DNA of 40,512 nt from Streptomyces sp. SID9727 (GTDB lineage: Bacteria; Actinomycetota; Actinomycetes; Streptomycetales; Streptomycetaceae). A program made the translations under genes and the position numbers. The stretch is taken from positions 1 to 40,512 of the forward strand of contig NZ_JAAGNI010000402.1 in assembly GCF_010550605.1 (NCBI RefSeq). Reading direction: 5' to 3'. Each line of letters begins with the position of its first letter. Position 1 is the first letter of the stretch. A model generated the notes under the pieces. That model was given only the letters and a program-made list of their open reading frames with translations, did not search any database and was not told the origin of the DNA. Below, in pieces: positions 32,838 through 39,900 of this stretch.

Positions 32838-32912
32838 ATGAACGTGAACTCTGATGTCCTGCGCCAGCTGTCGACCGGTGCCGTGAAGCGCGGCTGCCAG
32901 AACTGCAAGTAG
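32838..32912 (+). CDS. 24-residue peptide ending GCQNCK, candidate precursor, scaffold or signal peptide
   Basis: ATG 32838 follows GGAG (32827-32830) at seven bases. The peptide starts MNVNSDVLRQLS, continues TGAVK and ends RGCQNCK, with both cysteines in the last six residues. The stop is followed nine bases later by a strong hairpin terminator, so it is a complete transcription unit. GC-rich third positions (about 20 of 23) support coding. No signal peptide. It diverges from the 43-residue peptide/HExxH-M20 operon and lies next to a LuxR-type regulator. It could be a RiPP precursor, a scaffold on which an amino acid is built and released by the M20 enzyme, a signal peptide for the regulator, or a cysteine-sensing leader. 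The gene is well supported; the role is not known. Confidence 0.65.
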   Translation: MNVNSDVLRQLSTGAVKRGCQNCK

Positions 32913-32920
32913 GCTCATCG

Positions 32921-32956
32921 GACGGCGGCGGCATCGCGTACAGCGCCGCCGCCGTC
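32921..32956. terminator. Terminator after the 24-residue peptide gene
   Basis: GACGGCGGCGGC (32921-32932) pairs perfectly with GCCGCCGCCGTC (32945-32956) over a 12-nt loop, 8 bp after the peptide stop and 28 bp from the LuxR-type stop. Serves both convergent genes. Confidence 0.82.
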
Positions 32957-32983
32957 CACCTCGCATGGCGACATGCCGCGGGA

Positions 32984-34006
32984 CTACAGCAGCCGGCGCT
33001 CGGCGACACGTTGCCCCAGCTGGAATCTGCTGTGCGCGTTGAGACACTGCGAGAGCTTGGTGAGCATCCGGCGCTCGGTCCGCAGCGAGATGCCCATCCT
33101 CCTCGCCGCGGCTTCATCCGTGAGCCCCTCCCCCAGCAGGTGCAGCAGTTCGATGTGCTGCGGGGAGAGCGCCTCGTCGCCACGCGTCGCGGCACTGAAC
33201 GGGACGGCCGAGAACCAGACGGTCTCGAAGAACGAGACCAGGATGGCGACCATGGCGGGCTCCTCGATGACGAGTGCCTCCCGCGACGGGTCTTCGCTGT
33301 TCAGTTGGACCAGGGCCGTCCGGCGGTCCGCGATGCGGAGACAGATGGAGAGTTCCGGCACCGTTCGGTACTCCGCGGGGCGCTGCGCCGGCTCCGGCGA
33401 CTGCCCCTCCAACTCCCGGGCTCGGCATACACGCTCGGGGAACACGGCCCGCACCTCGACCGGGCGGGACGACATCGTCTCCGTGAGCGGTTCGGACATC
33501 GGCCCGCTCCCCTCCCCCGGTGGCCCGTCCGGGGCGAGCACCATCAGCTCCCGTTCGGTGACCGACATCAGCTGCCGCGTGCGCATGCGCACGGTGGCGG
33601 CTCCGTGGATGCGCTCGACGCCCATGCCGCGAGCGGCCGCGAACTGCCCCATGTAGTGGTCGACCATCGAGCCCAGTTGCGCACGGGTCTCCTCCAGCGC
33701 CAGTTGCTGTCGGGCGATGTCGCCCTGCTTCCTGGCCAGCAGCGCCTGGAAGCCGAGTTGCGGACTGACCGGGTGTATCTCCCCGGCCCGCTCCCAGGAG
33801 TTGTGGATGAGCGCGAGATCGGAGAGTGTCCGCAGGGCTTGGCGGAACTCGCCCTGGCCGATCTGCAAACTGGCCTGGAGATCGTCGACACGCACTCCGG
33901 GACGTCGCAGGATCGCCCGGTAGACGGTGTCCGTGGCGCCTTCGAGCTCCCAGAGCTGCGGCATCATCTCTTCGGCGGGATCCGGCGTGGCGACAGCGCG
34001 GTGCAT
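32984..34006 (-). CDS. LuxR-type (TrmB-like N-terminus) transcriptional regulator
   Basis: 340 residues from ATG 34006 (AGAGG four bases upstream). The N-terminal third has a TrmB/winged-helix-like region (VYRAILRRPGVRVDDLQASL), a central helix of about 40 residues (LLARKQGDIARQQLALEETR), and a sensor-like stretch. The C-terminal ~65 residues are a LuxR/GerE-type helix-turn-helix (LSPQHIELLHLLGEGLTDEA, then RRMGISLRTERRML). Orphan regulators of this design are common in Streptomyces secondary-metabolite clusters. It converges with the 24-residue peptide gene and is a good candidate for the paired dyads upstream of it. Confidence 0.8.
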   Translation of the reverse strand: MHRAVATPDPAEEMMPQLWELEGATDTVYRAILRRPGVRVDDLQASLQIGQGEFRQALRTLSDLALIHNSWERAGEIHPVSPQLGFQALLARKQGDIARQQLALEETRAQLGSMVDHYMGQFAAARGMGVERIHGAATVRMRTRQLMSVTERELMVLAPDGPPGEGSGPMSEPLTETMSSRPVEVRAVFPERVCRARELEGQSPEPAQRPAEYRTVPELSICLRIADRRTALVQLNSEDPSREALVIEEPAMVAILVSFFETVWFSAVPFSAATRGDEALSPQHIELLHLLGEGLTDEAAARRMGISLRTERRMLTKLSQCLNAHSRFQLGQRVAERRLL

Positions 34007-34103
34007 GAGGCCTCTTTCAGCGGAGAACGGATGACCGTGGTGTGGCGCCGCCTGGCGCAGGCGTCCAGCGCGGTCCGTGGTCACCATGCCTGGCGCGGGA
34101 GTG

Positions 34104-34139
34104 GCGCCTGGACGATGCCCGTGACCATCGTCCAGGCGC
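34104..34139. terminator. Terminator after the PRT-fold gene
   Basis: GCGCCTGGACGATG (34104-34117) pairs perfectly with CATCGTCCAGGCGC (34126-34139) over an 8-nt loop, 40 bp downstream of the PRT-fold stop. Confidence 0.75.
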
Positions 34140-34179
34140 GCTGGGAGCGCTCCCATTACGTGGGGTTCGCTGAAACGGG

Positions 34180-34692
34180 TCATGCCTCGGCTTCCGAGGT
34201 CCTCGCCGGCCCTTCGGCACCCCGCCCGTCCGCGTCGAGCAGGCGGACCGCGGGCACCCCGAGGTCGCGCACTGCCGGGCTCTCGAACACCGAGGCGATG
34301 GCGACGACTTCGGCCGAGCGCTTCCGGACGATCGCCGTAAGCGCCTTCAGGTACTTCTCGTTGGTCCAGGCGGTCGCGAGCAGTACGACGCGCGCGCCGG
34401 CGCCGATCTCGTTGGAGAGCGCGGCGATACCCGCGAGTTCGTCCGCGCGGACCACTGAGGCACCGAGCTCCCGGGCGACGACGTGACCGAGCACGCTGTC
34501 GTCACTGGAGTTCCAGAACGCGAGTGTGGTGGGACAGTACGGACGCAGGGTCTCGCAGAGCGCTGTGCCGACGACCTCCACCGCGCTCAGGGAGACCGTC
34601 GTGTTCAGTGTCGGTCCGTAGACGTCGGATGCCGTGCCCAGCTCCCGGACGGCCTCGGAAACGGTGGTGGTCGGGCCGGATGCGTTACTCAT
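34180..34692 (-). CDS. PRT-fold protein without a PRPP motif (degenerate PyrE-like)
   Basis: 170 residues from ATG 34692 (AGAGGA upstream). Its middle half follows the type I phosphoribosyltransferase fold: TTLAFWNSSDDSVLGHVVA, ARVVLLATAWTNEKYLKAL, EVVAIASVFESPA. Where active enzymes have DD-TTGT it reads LLATAWTNEK, so PRPP binding is probably lost. Its place after iclR copy 2 mirrors the PyrE-like gene after iclR copy 1, so it may be a diverged duplicate that now acts as a binding or structural protein. The gene looks intact in length and bias. Confidence 0.6.
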   Translation of the reverse strand: MSNASGPTTTVSEAVRELGTASDVYGPTLNTTVSLSAVEVVGTALCETLRPYCPTTLAFWNSSDDSVLGHVVARELGASVVRADELAGIAALSNEIGAGARVVLLATAWTNEKYLKALTAIVRKRSAEVVAIASVFESPAVRDLGVPAVRLLDADGRGAEGPARTSEAEA

Positions 34693-34735
34693 GAGGAGTT
34701 CCTCTCTCCATTCAGTGCGGGGATCGAGTGAAGGC

Positions 34736-35629
34736 TCATCGAGACTCCTTCGCAGGGAGGTGGTCCACGGACATCGCCCCGGGTGGCTCCCAGGGATCCG
34801 CCCGAGGCGTGGCCGGGTGCTTCGACTCCTGGCGGAGCTGCGTCGACCGAGCGGGCACGCCCGCGGTGCCGGGCCTCCCCCCGCTGAAGCCCAGTTCGGC
34901 CGAAAGGTCGTGGGCGGCGGCCTGGATGGTCCGCAAAGCCTCGGCGCGGGCCCGCTCATCACGCATACGGCCGCCCGCCGCGGTGAGGGTCACGCTCGCG
35001 GCGACCGAACCCGTGGAGGTGAAGATCGGCGACGACACGGCCCACACACACCGGTCGAGCTCGTCGTCGCACACGTCGTACCCACGCGTCCTCACCAGCG
35101 CGAGGTGATCGAGCACCTCTTCGACGGTCCGTGGCGTCTCCTCCGTGAACGCCACGAGATCGTGCTTGCCCAGCAGCCTTCGCACCACGGGATCGGGGCA
35201 GTAGGCCAGGATCGACCGGCTGGACGCGGCGGCGTGCAGCGGCATCTCCTGACCGATGCGGACGAACAGGCGCAAAGGGTGGCGCCCTTCGGACAGGGCG
35301 ACACACACTGCCCTGTCGCCGATGAGCTCCGTGAGGAAGACGGTCTCGCCACTCGCCTCCGCCGCTGCGACCACCGCGTGGTGCGGGGTGACCAGAAGCG
35401 CGGACCGGTGCTGGTTCCCCTCGGCGAGCTGGTGGGCGACGGGGCCGAGGAAGTAGCGGCGGTTCATTGCGGAGCGGGTGACGAACGCCTCTGCCGCCAG
35501 CGTGGCGAGCAGCCGGTGCAGGCTTCCCGTCGGGATACCCAGTTCATTGTGCAGCTCCTGCAGCGTGGCGCCCTTGGGCTTGGCCGCCACGGCCCGCAGC
35601 ACTTCCAGCGCTCGAACCACAACTTGCAT
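34736..35629 (-). CDS. IclR-family transcriptional regulator (copy 2)
   Basis: 297 residues from ATG 35629 (AGGAG six bases upstream). Winged helix TLQELHNELGIPTGSLHRLL and effector domain with SGETVFLTELIGDRAVC and GQEMPLHAAASSRSILA. The effector domain is strikingly similar to copy 1, including a 50-residue stretch with hardly a change, while the N-terminus has diverged. The effector pocket therefore probably senses the same ligand. Intact while its upstream pyrD copy is broken, so it may have been kept for regulation. Ends 43 bp before the PRT-fold gene. Confidence 0.87.
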   Translation of the reverse strand: MQVVVRALEVLRAVAAKPKGATLQELHNELGIPTGSLHRLLATLAAEAFVTRSAMNRRYFLGPVAHQLAEGNQHRSALLVTPHHAVVAAAEASGETVFLTELIGDRAVCVALSEGRHPLRLFVRIGQEMPLHAAASSRSILAYCPDPVVRRLLGKHDLVAFTEETPRTVEEVLDHLALVRTRGYDVCDDELDRCVWAVSSPIFTSTGSVAASVTLTAAGGRMRDERARAEALRTIQAAAHDLSAELGFSGGRPGTAGVPARSTQLRQESKHPATPRADPWEPPGAMSVDHLPAKESR

Positions 35630-35725
35630 GGAGGTCTCCTTTGTGCGACTGCTATCGGCTGGGCTGCGCGACGCGGCCGGCGGCGCGGCGGTCGGGGGGT
35701 GTCAGCAGCCTCGTGACCGTGGCGG

Positions 35726-35935
35726 TCACGCAGCTGGCGGCAAGCGGAGTTCCCCACCGACCGCGGAGAGCGCCAAGGCCGGCATCGGCAGGGGTAAACC
35801 GCCTCTCGCGTGCCGACAGGACGGGGCGGAGACCGCGTTCCCTCCGGCCGAGCCGACGGACGCGGGACGCGGCGCACCCGCCTCGGCCGTCGCATCGGCC
35901 CCGTCGTTCACCGGGAAGGCGTCGGCCCCTCGCAT
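35726..35935 (-). pseudogene. Possible stump of a second MFS gene (tentative)
   Basis: ATG 35935 with AGGAG five bases upstream opens a 69-codon frame. The first ~22 residues (MRGADAFPVNDGADATAEAG) loosely follow the start of the MFS carrier at 25037-26305 (MFDVGDATVKVPDSGRPDTA), and the position between ψpyrD and iclR copy 2 matches the order pyrD-MFS-iclR. The rest has no membrane segment. The similarity is weak and may be chance. Confidence 0.25.
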
Positions 35936-35984
35936 ACGGTCTCCTGTGGTGGTGGAGGCGATGGACGTCGGCGACGTGGACGAC

Positions 35985-36400
35985 GCCGAGTCCGGCACGC
36001 CTCGTCGAGTGTGCGGACGGCCTCGACCATGGCTTACCGACGGTCACGGGTCGCGGTGCCCACCCGTACGGCAGTCGCACCGGCAAGGGGGAATGCGACG
36101 GCGTCGGCGGCCGAGTCGATCCCTCCGCGGTTCACTACGGGAATCCGATGGCCGCAGCGGCCTGCCAGGCAGGCCGGCGGCTTGATCGCGGGGCCCGGAA
36201 GAACCCCGACACCGCTACCGATGCCCAGGACGGTGCACGTTCTCCGGGCCGCGTGCAATGGCCGGATTTCGCCTCTGACCTCGGCGTCTCTCCGGCCATC
36301 CGGTCCCGGTCATCCACGTCGACTCCCACGCCCACACCTCCACCACACGAAGACTCCCCCTCCGCCTCGCGGACAAAGTGACTATGCGTCGTCGCCGTCT
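35985..36400 (-). pseudogene. Dihydroorotate dehydrogenase pseudogene (internal deletion and nonsense codon)
   Basis: Near the 5' end a frame reads VDVDDRDRM, like LVLDDRDRL of the intact pyrD. It then jumps to a segment equivalent to pyrD residues ~225-300: VLGIGSGVGVLPGPAIKPP, VVNRGGIDSAADAV and AGATAVRVGTA, compared with VLGNGIGGLSGPAVKPL, VVGCGGIGTARDVV and AGATAVQVGTA. At 36034-36036 a TAA stands where the intact gene has the Tyr of HPYAMAEIV; beyond it the frame continues AMVEAVRTL. Some 200 codons of the middle are missing. The promoter region upstream still holds the operator boxes. Confidence 0.8.
36361..36373. promoter_or_regulatory. Proximal TCCGC-N3-GCGGA box upstream of the pyrD pseudogene
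   Basis: TCCGC-CTC-GCGGA, perfect 5-bp inverted repeat with 3-bp spacer. Matches the box at the same place upstream of intact pyrD. Confidence 0.6.
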
Positions 36401-36484
36401 GCACCGTCAAGAGGCGTCGCGTTGACTCTTGTTGGTTTCTCAGGCATGGACAAATAGCAGGTCAGGGACCTTGCACCCAGAACC

Positions 36485-36529
36485 TCCACGGAGCGGAAGC
36501 AGGTGTTCGCCACTCCTCCGCGTAGCGGA
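36485..36529. promoter_or_regulatory. Distal operator boxes upstream of the pyrD pseudogene
   Basis: TCCACGGAGCGGA (36485-36497, one mismatch) and TCCGC-GTA-GCGGA (36517-36529, perfect). The second is 156 bp from the proximal box, as in the intact copy (155 bp). They may still control iclR copy 2. Confidence 0.6.
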
Positions 36530-36900
36530 AACCAGCGCACTGCGGAGCACACGGGAAGGTCCCGCTCACGCTCACCCGGCTTGAGTCGATTCATCGGCTA
36601 TGACAGCGTTTCCGCTCGGTGACCGGCTCATCCGGATACACCCTGATGATGCTGGTTCGGGGTCGTCACGAGGCTCTGTGGTTGCGCCAGAATTCACGCG
36701 CCGGGGGTGGTGCCGGCCACACGAAAAAAGCGCGCTCACGGCGAGTTGACCGCGGTGCCGCGGGCATGTTGTCCGTCGCCGCTCACCGGATGGGGCCGCC
36801 TGGTCCGGCCGTTGGCCGGGTTGCGCGGCCCATCGGCCGGCCGATGCCTCGTATCCCATCCCCTGTCCCGGTGTCGCGTTGCCGCCCGGACCGGAGAACG
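36530..36900. other. Intergenic stretch with no clear gene
   Basis: The rest of the interval upstream of the pseudogene promoter and downstream of the NRPS. No gene is recognisable in either strand. Confidence 0.4.
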
Positions 36901-36942
36901 GGCCGGGGGCCATCGCCAGTCGATCGGCGATGGCCCCCGGCC
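36901..36942. terminator. Terminator of the NRPS gene
   Basis: Perfect 17-bp stem (36901-36917 with 36926-36942, left arm GGCCGGGGGCCATCGCC) over an 8-nt loop, 8 bp downstream of the NRPS stop. Confidence 0.85.
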
Positions 36943-36949
36943 TCGTGTG

Positions 36950-39900
36950 TCAGCCCTCCGAGGGCTCGCCCGCCAACCGCTCGGCCACCGTGTCCCAGGC
37001 CGCGCGCAGCGACTCCGGCCTGGCCAGTTCGTGGTGCTGGCAGGGCAGGGCGGTCTGGACCACCTCTCCCATGACGTACGGCTTCCACCTGGCCCCGAGC
37101 GGCACGCCCTCCGGCTTGCCCAGCAGGGCCGCCACATGGATCAGGTCACCCTGGTACGTGCTGGGTACGTGCGCGGTCGCGAGGGCGATGTTGTTTGCCC
37201 GCACGCTCTCGGCCCTGGCCACTTGTTCGTCGGAGAGGTCGAGCCCGAAGCGCTCGCCGACCCGCAGGACGGCGTCCGTCCAGTCGACCTCCTCGTCCTG
37301 CTCGGCCCTCTCCCGGCCCGCCGACGGATAGGCGTCGAGCACGACCAGTGCGGCGACCTCCTCGCCGGCCTCCTGAAGCTGCACCGCCATCTCGTGTGCG
37401 ACGACACCGCCCAGGGACCAGCCCAGCAGGTGGTACGGGCCCGACTGCTGGACCTCGCGAATCCGCGCGAGGTAGTCCGCTGCCATCTCCTTCACTGAGC
37501 CGGGCAGGGCGCCCTCCTCGCTGAGGCCGCGTGCCTGGAGGCCGTACAGCGGCCATGCCTCGGGCATGATCCCGGTCAGTGGCGCATAGCACCAGCTGAG
37601 GCCGCCGGCCGGGTGCACCGCGAAGAACGGCGGCCGGGTGCCTTCCGTGCGCAGCGGGAGCAGGACCTTGAGCCCGTCGGCTCCGGCCGGCCGGCTCAGC
37701 CCCCGCACGAGGGATTCGACCGTCGGGGTCTCGAACAGGTTCCGTATCCCCAGTGCGACTCCGAGCGTCGAGCGCAACTTCTCCACGAGCGTCACCGCGA
37801 GCAGCGAATGGCCGCCCAGCTCGAAGAAGTTGTCGTCGATACCCACCCGCTCCAGGCCGAGCACCTCGGCGAACACCCCGCAGACCAGCCGCTCGTCCCC
37901 GGTCCGCGGCTCCCGGTAGGACGCCGCCGGCACCGCGGTGCGGTCGGGAGCCGGCAGGGCACGGCGGTCCAGCTTGCCGTTGACCGTCAGCGGGATGGCG
38001 TCCAGGACGACGGTCGCCGAGGGGACCATGTACCCCGGCAGTACCGACGTCAGGTCGGCCCGGATCGCGGCGGTGTCCACCGCCGTGCCCGCGGTGGGCA
38101 CGACGTAGGCGGTGAGCCGACGGTCTCCGGGTACGTCCTCCCGGACGATCACGACGCCCTGGGCGACGTCCGAGCGGCCGAGCAGGGCCGCTTCGATCTC
38201 GCCGAGCTCGATGCGGTGGCCGCGGATCTTGACCTGGTCGTCGGTGCGCCCCAGGTAGTCCAGCGTGCCGTCCGCACGCCACCGCGCCAGGTCGCCGGTA
38301 CGGTACATGCGCTCGCCCGCGGCCCCGAACGGGCAGGCGACGAACCGTTCCGCCGTCAGCCCCGCACGCCCCAGGTATCCGCGGGCCAGGCCCGCACCGG
38401 CCACGTACATCTCACCGGCCACACCGACCGGGACCGGGGCCAGGAACTCGTCCAGCACGAACACCCGGGTGTTGAGCACGGGCGAGCCGATCGACACCTC
38501 TCCCGCCGACGGATCGCAGCGCCACAGCGTCGCGTCGACCGTGGTCTCGGTCGGGCCGAAGGAGTTGAACAAGCGGTGGCCACGAGCCCAGCGCGCCATC
38601 ACGTCCGGCGGGCACGCCTCACCCGCGGTCACCAGGACCACGTCCTGGGCGATCGACCCTTCGTGGAGAGTGGCCAGAACTGCCGGCGGCAGCGTCACGT
38701 GCGTCACCCGCTGCTCTGTGAGGAAGTGCGGCAAGGCCTCGCCGAGACGTCGGTCCTGCGGGATCACCACGAGGGCCGCGCCGGTCAGCAGTGCCATGAA
38801 CCACTCCCAGCCGAAGGTGTCGAAGCCCGCCGAGGCGAACTGCCCGACCCGCGACCCGGCACCGACTCCCAGGTAGCGCTCGTGACCCGCCACCAGGCTC
38901 GCCACACCCGCGTGGGAGACCAGCACGCCCTTGGGCCTGCCGGTGGAACCGGAGGTGTAGATCACGTACGCCGCATCGGCGGCCCGCACCGTGCGGCCGA
39001 CCGGTGCGGCGGCGTCCAGAGCCGCCAGTTCCGCCACCGTCTCCGGCGCGTCCAGCACCAGGGCGGAGGGCGGCAGCACCGCTGCCGCGTCGGAAGCCGC
39101 GGCGGGGGCGGGCAGCAGCGGTGCCGTGTCCGAGGAGACCAGCACCATGACCGGCGCCGCGTCCTGCAGCATGTATCCGATGCGGTCGGCCGGGTACGCT
39201 GCGTCGATCGGCATGTACGCGCCGCCCGCCTTCGCTATCGCGAGCAGCGCCACCATCAGCTCGGCGCCTCGCTCCAGACACACGCCGACGAGCGTCTCCG
39301 CGCCCTCGCTCGTGCCCGCACCCACACCGCGTGCCCTGAGCAGCCGCGCGAGACGGTTGGCCCTCGCATCGAGCTCGGCGTACGTCATGTCGACCCCATC
39401 GGCGACCACGGCGAGAGCCTCCGGAGCCCGTGCGACGTGTGCCTCGAACAGTTCCGGAATCGTCGCAGCCGGTATCTCGGACACCGTGTCGTTCCACGTC
39501 GTCAGCAGCTGCTCGTGCTGCTGGGCGCCGAGAACCGGAATGCGGTCGAGCCGGGTGTCCCGCTGTTCCTCCAGGGCACCGACCACGTTCTCGACGGTGG
39601 TGTGCAGCAGCGCGCAGACGACCTCCGGGTCGATCGGCCGGCCCGCCTGTACGGAGAGCCGGAACCCGGTACCGGTGTCGTCGACCGAGGCGGTGAGCGG
39701 GTAGTTGGTGCGTTCCTGCCCGAAGAGGGGGGTCACCCCGGCGAGCCCGGTTCCGGTGTCGTCGGCTCCTCGGCTGTGTCGGTAGTTGAGGAGTGAGGTG
39801 AACAGGGGGCTCTGGGCGGGGAGGCTGGTGGCCTGCTGCGCGAGGGTGAGCGGTGCGTGCTCGTGGGCCAGGAGTTCGGACAGTTGCACCTGCACGGAGC

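Noticed and set aside
36034..36258. 74-codon reverse frame as an independent small gene
   Set aside because: It is the in-frame remnant of pyrD between the deletion and the TAA, so it is part of the pseudogene.
36382..36594. 70-codon reverse frame upstream of the pyrD pseudogene
   Set aside because: Covers the operator boxes and is not conserved in the first copy; regulatory DNA.
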